From NCBI RefSeq assembly GCF_012489685.1, contig NC_080041.1, forward strand, positions 27,765,780-27,829,779: a DNA stretch of 64,000 nucleotides, given 5' to 3'. The position numbers and the translations under genes are program-made. The notes under the pieces are model-generated. The model was not told where the DNA came from. It searched no databases and saw nothing but the letters and a program-made list of their open reading frames with translations. This DNA comes from Lotus japonicus. Taxonomy: Eukaryota > Streptophyta > Magnoliopsida > Fabales > Fabaceae. This document shows, one piece after another, positions 56,940 to 64,000 of this stretch (the stretch's first letter is position 1; each line of letters begins with the position of its first letter).

Positions 56940-57557
56940 TGTCTAAGTGCTGCGGATCAAAACACGTGCATGGCTACGATGGGGCGAGCGCGCCAAACGC
57001 TATTGCTACAAGACCACTTGTGGACTCTGTTCACCCGAAGGGGGGAGACGCAGCAAAAAGTCTGGAATGCATAGATTTTAGATGCTTTATTCTCTAAGCC
57101 ACGTTGGCTACTGTACTTAATTTTATTAAAACTTTAGGTTCCAGCATTGGTTAGTTTTTCTAACGGCGCTCGCCTTAGCTTTTCTGCTTAAAGACAGACT
57201 TAGCTCTCATGCTTCGAGCTCGGTGTCTTGTGGACTTGTGGACTGGGCGAGACCCCAGGGTCCCTCGCCCAGGAGCGCTAACCTCATACAGGGAGCACGC
57301 CAGGGACTTGAGCCTCTCTCCCCGAGGCCCAACTGGCCCACTTAGACAGGTTAAAGGCGCGAAATCCCAACTCTGGCCCTATAAATAAGAGGAGAATACC
57401 AATTGTAAGGGACTCTTAGCTCATTTGAGAAATATTAAAATTGAAATTCAGTTATTCTCTCTCTCTAAGCGGTTAGAGCTTCTCTCTCTAAGGCATTCGT
57501 ACCGTTTTCGTCACACTTTGGGTACTCTACCCCATTCAATGTTCACAGGATAGAACA
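56940..57557 (+). repeat. LTR-like unit 1 (probable Tat 3' LTR)
   Basis: TGTCTAAG to ATAGAACA. TATA box TATAAATA at 57380-57387, followed by ccaattgtaagggactctt, a CT-rich stretch and cactttgggtactctacccc, a typical U3-R-U5 order. It is repeated as the next unit. Boundaries are judged from the repeat. Confidence 0.6.
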
Positions 57558-57577
57558 CGTGGCGTAGGCTCGACACA

Positions 57578-58154
57578 TGTCAAAATGTCACGATTCGGAG
57601 CACGTGCATAGCTACAGGGTCACTTGTAGACTCACACCGCCCGGGAAAGGGGAGAATGGCAAAAGTTTGAAATGTAGACTTTGAAAGCTTTACTTGCCGA
57701 GCCATGTTGGCCATTGTTCTTCATCTTTAAACTTAAGATTTAGGCATTGGTTAGTTTCTTATGGCTTTCGCCTTAGTTTTATGCTTAAAGACACACTTAG
57801 CTCTTATGCTCTGAGCTCGGTGTCTTGTCAACTTGTGGACTGGGCGAGACCCCAGGGTCCCTCGCCCAGGAACGCTGGCCTCAGGCGAGGAGCGCACCAA
57901 AGACTTGGGCCTCCCTTCCCGAGGCCCAATTGGCCCATCAAGGTACCTTAGGGGTGCCAAGCCCAACTTCACACCTATAAATAGGGGACGGTTACCAATT
58001 GTAAGGGACTCTTGGCTCACTTATGAAATAACAAGATACAAAATTCAGTTACTCTTTCTCTCTCTAGCGGTTAGAACTTCTCTCTCTAAGAATTCATATC
58101 ACATTCCTCACACTTTGGGTACTATACCCCTACTCTATGTTCTTGGATAGAACA
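57578..58154 (+). repeat. LTR-like unit 2, tandem to unit 1
   Basis: TGTCAAAA to ATAGAACA, collinear with unit 1, TATA box at 57976-57983. Only 20 bp separate the two units, and no target duplication is visible around either. Confidence 0.6.
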
Positions 58155-59022
58155 ATGATGACGCATAAAACCTTTTGATAGTTGTGTTTTGGCAAAAGCC
58201 AATATGAAAGTTGCTTTAGTTTTGCAGAGATCATCACGAGACAAGACATGATTTTATGAATCTACGATTAACACTTCAGACATGAAATCAACTAGCAGCA
58301 ACCGCTTGATTTCACACCCAAAATCTATGTATTTGATTTTGTTTGGTTCCAATCTTTTACAAATTTCTAGGTTTTTATTTATTGCAAACAAGTTCTTGTA
58401 TTTGTTTTATGTTCAATTCGCTGATTGAATTGTAGCCTTAGAGAAAGAAATATAATTAAACTACTTTTATTACTCACTTTTTTTTCTTGTTTCCATACGT
58501 CTATATGATAGGTGTTTGATTATTCTCTTGGATTAGACAACCAAATTAGAATAGACCCAAAAGTATTTTCCCAATACCTGTAATTATGTAAATTTAGAGT
58601 TCAAATATAAGATAACATGCTTATGACATCAAAAACTTTAGGGTTTATGAATTCTTTTTTTAATTATGGTTGAGTGTTTCTCAGATCTTATTTTAGGTTT
58701 AGTTTGGTTTTTTAATTTCAAAAATAATTAAAAAATATAAATAGTCGGGGAATAAAATGTAAAATATAAGAAGTTTAGGGACTTAAATTTAGAACATAAA
58801 ATTTGTTGGTCAAACTGATCACATGGCATCATAGTATATTAGACATCTTTTTATTGGTCACTACGTAGGGGGCATGGCTGCTGATTAAAACATAACCAGC
58901 ATTATTAAGTTTGCCTAAAAGTAAGCATGTAGGAGTAGATTTTTTTTTTGATAAGCCAAATATTGCATTAAAAGGGAGTACAAGGGGTACTCCAACCCTT
59001 AATAAAAAAAAAAAGACAAAAA
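58155..59022. repeat. Duplicated block D, copy 1
   Basis: From atgatgacgcataaaacc onward this matches 60541-61412 closely. Both copies contain the same LINE tail at the same site, so the block duplicated after that insertion. Origin unknown; no ORF. Confidence 0.8.
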
Positions 59023-59766
59023 TCTGCATCTTAGCAACTCAACACATTACCATCACCGCGCGCAACCCGCGCATCATACGCACACCACGAGCGCTACCCC
59101 CTCTCTTCCTCCCGCAATTCATAACCGTAAATTCAAACTATCTACTTTCTGTTTAGAAAATCTTCATCTTAGGGTTCCTAAATCATGCTTTCTATCACTA
59201 CCCAATACTATACCAATCCAAAAAATATGAATTCAAACTCTTACCTCTTGTAGATCAATTCTAGGTTTTCACCAATTTTTCTCCTCTTCTTCCCTTTTCA
59301 CGTGTTCTGTTCTGCTCTTCTAATCGTCCGACCAGCATTATTAAGTTTGCCTAAAAGTAAGCATGTAGGAGTAGATTTTTTTTTTGATAAGCCAAATATT
59401 GCATTAAAAGGGAGTACAAGGGGTACTCCAACCCTTAATAAAAAAAAAAGACAAAAATCTACATCTTAGCAACTCAACACATTACCATCACCGCGCGCAA
59501 CCCGCGCATCATACGCACACCACGAGCGCTACCCCCTCTCTTCCTCCCGCAATTCATAACCGTAAATTCAAACTATCTACTTTCTGTTTAGAAAATCTTC
59601 ATCTTAGGGTTCCTAAATCATGCTTTCTATCACTACCCAATACTATACCAATCCAAAAAATATGAATTCAAACTCTTACCTCTTGTAGATCAATTCTAGG
59701 TTTTCACCAATTTTTCTCCTCTTCTTCCCTTTTCACGTGTTCTGTTCTGCTCTTCTAATCGTCCGA
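58896..59766. repeat. 436-bp tandem duplication
   Basis: 58896-59331 is repeated directly as 59332-59766 with almost no changes (ctgcatctt against ctacatctt, poly-A length). It includes a LINE tail in each copy. Confidence 0.88.
58937..59025 (-). mobile_element. LINE 3' tail fragment (also at 59373-59460 and 61327-61420)
   Basis: On minus: a poly-T-rich segment, then ggagtaccccttgtactcc, which folds as GGAGTAC-cccttGTACTCC-type hairpin, then ttggcttatcaaaaaaaaa. This is the recurrent 3' end of dicot L1 LINEs with its poly(A). The copies come from one insertion later duplicated. Confidence 0.6.
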
Positions 59767-59950
59767 CGTTCGGGTCGAACGTCACGTCTGGATAGTGGCC
59801 GACGGGAGAAAAGGCGGCCCGGAAGTGGTTTGGACGCGCCATATGTAGTGGATATGAGGAAACTGAGGGAGTGAGTGCAGTGGATATGAGGAAACATAGG
59901 GAAACGAAACTCAAAGCGCTAACGAAACAGATACCCCTATATATAGGGAA
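59678..59950 (-). other. Possible first exon and promoter of a lost host gene
   Basis: Minus strand: ctatatatag at 59937-59946 as TATA, a short leader, ATG at 59842 (MARPNHFRAAF), an open frame of 48 codons to 59696, and a consensus donor AGAG|GTAAG at 59679. The lower part is included in the 436-bp duplication. No protein family is recognised and no downstream exon was found. It may equally be chance. Confidence 0.25.
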
Positions 59951-60540
59951 ATAGTTGTCACCGTCGAACCCATCACCGTTTCAATCGGGCTATCCTAGCT
60001 TCCCTGTGCTAGAATTTTTCCAGATGATAACGGCGACAAGTTTCATTATGATTAGATATTGATGACATGTAATTAACAATCCACGTGTTCTATCAACAAT
60101 TTGTGAACAGCACAAACAGTACCATTGGTATTGCACATAAGTTCTAAAAATGAAAAGAAATTCGATACAAGTAAGGCAAACTTTTCAATGTCCTTTGCTC
60201 ACGGGGGATTATAATACTGTTTTACAAGTACCCAATCAACGAATGCCAAGTGTTAAATTGTGCTATGTCATTCTAACTTATAAAATTTGTAATTTGATCC
60301 TCCAACTATTTTTATTATAAATTTTACCATATACTAAAAATACATCATTTTCTGATTTTCAAATTGATTTTAACTTTTACTGAAATTAATTGTAAAAACC
60401 TTTTAAGTTGATTTGGGGAAAATTAACCTAATTTTCCTCCTCTCCTCCTCTGTAGGTGTCATGTTCTTCTTTGTTGTGTTCATCATGTCGTCGTGCTCTG
60501 CCTCTTCCTCCAGAATAAGAAACATACAACTCTGCTATAT
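59951..60540. other. Intergenic DNA
   Basis: No ORF, repeat partner or RNA gene was recognised. Confidence 0.5.
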
Positions 60541-61412
60541 ATGATGACGCATAAAACCTTTTGATAGTTGTGTTTTGGCAAAAGCCAATATGAAAGTTGC
60601 TTTAGTTTTGCATAGATCATCACGAGACAAGACATGATTTTATGAATCTACGATTAACACTTCATACATGAAATCTACTAGCAGCAACCGCTTGATTTCA
60701 CACCCAAAAAATATGTATTTGATTTTGTTTGGTTCCAATCTTTTACAAATTTCTAGGTTTTTATTTATTGCAAACAAGTTCTTGTATTTGTTTTATGTTC
60801 AATTCGTTGATTGAATTATAGCCTTAGAGAAATAAATATAATTAAACTACTTTTATTACACACTTTTTTTGTTCTTGTTTCCATACGTCTATATGATAGG
60901 TGTTTGATTAATCTCTTGGATTAGGCAACCAAATTAGAATAGAGCCAAAATTATTTTCCCACTACCTGTAATTATTTAAATTTAGAGTTCAAATATAAGA
61001 TAACATGCTTATGAGATCAAAAACTTTAGGGTTTATGAATTCTTTTTTTAATTATGGTTGAGTGTTTCTCAGATCTTATTTTTGGTTTAGTTTGGTTTTT
61101 TAATTTCATAAATAATTAAAAAATATAAATAGTTGGGGGATAAAATGTAAAATATAAGAAGTTTAGGGACTTAAATTTAGAACATGAAATTTGTTGGTCA
61201 AACTGATGACATGGCAGCATAGTATATTAGGCATCTTTCTATTGGTCACTGAGTGGGGGGCACGACTGTTGTTTAAAACACAACCAGCATTATTAAGTTG
61301 GCCTAAATGTAAGGATGTAGGAGTAGATTTTTTTTTTTTTGATAAGCCAAATATTGCATTAAAAGGAAGTACAAGGGGTACTCTAACCCTTAATAAAAAA
61401 AAAGACAAATCC
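60541..61412. repeat. Duplicated block D, copy 2
   Basis: Second copy of 58155-59022, with scattered substitutions. Its LINE tail continues further (to about 61500) than in copy 1. Confidence 0.8.
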
Positions 61413-61705
61413 CAAATAAAAACAAGCAAAGAAACACAATTACACGTCAAAACCGCACCCAGCAAAAGAAAGAAATAACTTAAACAGTAGTAGCTAAATT
61501 GATACCCCCACCAACGTAGACAGTAGCCAAAAACATCAATCCTTCCCTAATACAACCACAACGTAGGCTCCAATCCTTTACCCCACGTAAGAATGAAAAA
61601 TTCGAATGTGGAATGTGGGTGAGGCAATTTGAGTGGATAGCAATTATAGCAGTAGCAATTATATTGGAAATTCATTAAAAAAATTATATTGGAAATTGGA
61701 ATGTG
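61413..61705. other. LINE-derived and AT-rich sequence
   Basis: The first part continues the LINE tail (minus). The rest is AT-rich with short repeats of attggaaatt. No gene is seen. Confidence 0.4.
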
Positions 61706-62546
61706 GATAGTAGAAATTTTGTGGCTTTGCAAAATTGGAAATTGAGAGGCAATTGTTTTTATTTTAATAAGTAGAATGTGTTTTAAAAGCAATTTCTACC
61801 CCTGAAGTTTGATGATATTGCGATTGATACCCTCCCTCAAATTTTTCTACGAATGGCAAGGGAATTGAAATTAAAGAATTCAAATTTGGGGATAAATTAA
61901 AGTAGCTTTGAATTTGATTGACAATTTAGTTTAGCGTAAGAACTGAGTTTAAGTTTCATCCAAAACTTATTTTAAAATTGAAACTTGACTTTTTTATTTT
62001 GCTATTCTTGTTAATGGTGTTTTTACATTGAAGTATATATACAATATTGACCCAGTTTGGTGGTTCTGGCTTGACCAGCGAGGAGATGGAAGAAGGGTTG
62101 ATGCTTCATGATGGTGGTGGTGGTGATTATGGTGTTAGGTGAGAGGGGGATTTGGTGGTGGTGGCGTTGAAGAGAAGAGAGGACGAGAGAAGAAGAGGAG
62201 GTGGTGGTGAATAGGGAGATGGTCCCTGTATTTTTTTTAATTAAATTTAGTTTTAAAATTTAATAAAAAATGTCACGTCAGCACTTCAGTCATGTTTTAA
62301 ACGCAAGGCTGACGAAATGACACTTTTGCAACTTTCTAATACTTTCAGGTACACTTCGTAGAAAAAATTGAGGTGGGGTATCAATCGCAATATCATCATA
62401 CTTCAGGGGTAGAAACTGCTTTTAAGCCTTACTTTTAATTACTCTTTATTGTGGTTGTAATCAAGCTTTTAAAACACATACCACTAATTAAAAAAAAATA
62501 GATTGCCTCTCAATTTCCAATTTTCCAAAGCCACAAAATTGCTATC
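61706..62546. mobile_element. Fold-back (long-TIR, MULE- or MITE-like) element
   Basis: Two inverted arms, 61706-61852 and 62355-62546, share gaggcaat, ccaaagccacaaaatt, ctacccctgaagt, atgatattgcgattgatacc and ttctacgaa in inverted order. The right arm has a ~58-bp extra segment. The central ~500 bp includes a GGT/GAG-rich stretch (62095-62215). No transposase and no clear target duplication. Confidence 0.7.
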
Positions 62547-62577
62547 ATTCACATGTTATTAGTGTGAATGATCTGCA

Positions 62578-64000
62578 TGAAGGTATGAAAAACGGTAGAA
62601 AGGGGGGGTTTGAATAACGTTTTCAGTACAAAACTTCCACCTTAAAGATTTTGACAAATCTTTCGAGAACTTAAGTGCTAAAGATAAGAGATAGAGAAGC
62701 ACACAAGGATTTTATTCTGGTTCACTTGATAAATCACTCAAGCTACTCCAGTCCACCCGTTAAGGTGATTTCTTCCTTCTTAGAATGAAGGCAATCCACT
62801 AATCAGGTAAGAGTTACAACTGCACTTGAAACCTACAAGTGACTAACAATTACACTGACTTAGCTCACACTAAGATTCACTCTCTTAGTCTTCTCTAGGA
62901 TCCGATCAACCTTGATCTCCTAAAGGAACTAAACAAACTGTTTATCAAAGAAATGTTTACAAGAGATTTGCTTCTAAAAAGCTAATAGTAAACTCAATGA
63001 ATTTCAGATGAAAGAAAGCTTAGAATATTTTGAATATGTCTTGCGTATATGTATTGCTTCTAGCCGCTTCTTTCAATCTTCAGCCTCTATATATACTCCA
63101 AGGATTAGGGTTGAGCAATGCATGGGAAATGCTACCGTTGGAGGGCAGTTCTGGAAAATCCAGCTTCTGCTGTGGCTGAGAACGTTAGGTAGGTCGTCAG
63201 GAAGGTACACTTGCTTTTGTACTTGGATAGCGACTTGACCTTTTAACCTAGGAGACTTCTGATCAGGGGAATACTTCATATTGGAACTTGTGAAGCCGGT
63301 TGATCAGAGTCAGAGGGAAAACACAGATCCTCTGACCATTGTATCTTCTGATTCTGAACTCAGAGGGAAGAACATGGCCTTCAGAGTTTCTTGCTTCTGG
63401 ACATCAGAGTTTCCACTATTCAGCTTCTGGATCTTCAGAGTCTTCTACACCATCAGAACATCTGAACCTTCAGTGTTTCTTGGTTATCAGAACTTCTGGA
63501 TCTTCAGAGCTTCTAGTGACTGAGTCCACATCAGAGTTTGTATAGCTTCAGAACTTCTGAAGCTTTTCCACTGTTCATACTGAACATGGTGAATGCGAAA
63601 GCGTTGCTTGGGTTACTCTTTATACACAGTGCTTCTGATTTGTGTGAGATTGAGTTGAGGTCAGAACCTACAAATAGCACACTCAGAAAAACACGTTAGA
63701 GTACCACAATTGTTCATATCAAAAGGTTAACTTGTAATCATCAAAACATAGAGTTGTACTACTAGATCAAAACTTGATCTTACAATCTCCCCCTTTTTGA
63801 TGATGACAAAACTAAGATTTTTGATGAACAATTCTTAAACATTAAACTGAATTCACTCAGAGTTTAGAGATATAGAATAAGACTTATCCTGATGTGAATA
63901 GTTTATCTTGCTCATTCTGAATTCAAGTCACTGCTTGATTCTGAGCTTAGCTCCCCCTGAATCTAATGCTTGATGAAAACGTTAGTAAAGTCTAGATTCT
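62578..64000 (-). mobile_element. Second SIRE-family element, 3' LTR and start of interior (runs off window)
   Basis: LTR 62578-63784 (TGAAGGTATG to gatcttaca on plus) has the same ends and TCAGA-rich body as the SIRE at 22781-45515. It is followed by polypurine tract tctcccccttttt (63786-63798) and the same 3' non-coding region. The expected TSD is CTGCA (62573-62577), its partner outside the window. Confidence 0.9.

Larger units (their letters stand above)
8403..57557 (+). mobile_element. Tat-lineage Ty3/Gypsy relic, host of the main nest
   Basis: Visible pieces in order: leader (8403-8584), gag, aspartic protease, the first codons of reverse transcriptase, a large pol deletion, a 3' spacer, two antisense genes and an LTR-like block at 56940-57557. 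A solo LTR (10651-14596) and an Athila element (15756-53603) interrupt it, and both excise cleanly at their target duplications. Continuity across the Athila insertion is shown by the antisense ORF whose last codons and stop lie on the other side (15745-15750). The 5' LTR is not recognisable, so the left limit is where the Cassandra LTR ends. Antisense ORFs near the 3' LTR are known in Tat elements. Confidence 0.72.

Overview
The window is repeat-dense nuclear DNA of a flowering plant, most likely a eudicot and possibly a papilionoid legume. The legume call is an inference from the style of the SIRE/Maximus, Athila and Tat-type elements; no species marker was seen. I found no intact host gene. 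Almost everything is LTR retrotransposon, and several boundaries are fixed to the base by 5-bp target-site duplications (TSDs).

Layout. 1-1036: AT-rich DNA, a LINE fragment and an LTR fragment. 1037-8402: a Cassandra-type TRIM (minus) with 5S-rRNA-like LTRs. Its second LTR is split by a 2.8-kb solo LTR (1646-8230), itself split by a 3.8-kb solo LTR (2798-6593). 8403 to about 57557: an old Tat-lineage Gypsy relic (gag-pro on plus, pol deleted, antisense genes at its 3' end). It is interrupted by a solo LTR (10651-14596, TSD AACAA) and by an Athila-type Gypsy element (15756-53603, TSD TCTCT). The Athila element was itself hit three times: a solo chromovirus LTR (18585-22281, TSD CCTTC), a SIRE-type Copia element on minus (22781-45515, TSD CGACC), and a short Athila-related non-autonomous element on minus (47946-52203, TSD TGGTG). 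The SIRE 3' LTR contains a complete young chromovirus (23048-33912, TSD TTTAC, two 3629-bp LTRs). The deepest nest is therefore Tat > Athila > SIRE > chromovirus. 58155-62577: duplicated non-coding blocks, LINE tails and a fold-back element. 62578-64000: start of a second SIRE copy.

All coding regions look defective (stops, frameshifts, deletions), so these elements would depend on proteins supplied in trans. Internal parts that remain recognisable: Athila gag, protease and 3' ORF; SIRE gag-pol and env-like ORF; Tat gag-protease plus an antisense PF04195-like gene; chromovirus nucleocapsid and integrase C-terminus.

Main novel candidates. (1) A small antisense gene module (promoter, ~115-codon ORF and 3' UTR) is shared by the SIRE Copia element (35377-35970) and the Tat Gypsy relic (54111-53609, continuing at 15755-15660 across the Athila insertion). 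Promoter motifs sit at identical spacings, so one gene has been carried by two unrelated retroelement lineages. (2) The long chromovirus LTRs contain arrays of short inverted repeats whose arms change in a compensatory way while the loop stays constant; in one family the repeat encodes a C(UUCG)G tetraloop. (3) The Athila element has its protease fused in frame to a second gag fragment, and reuses an LTR palindrome cluster upstream of its 3' ORF.
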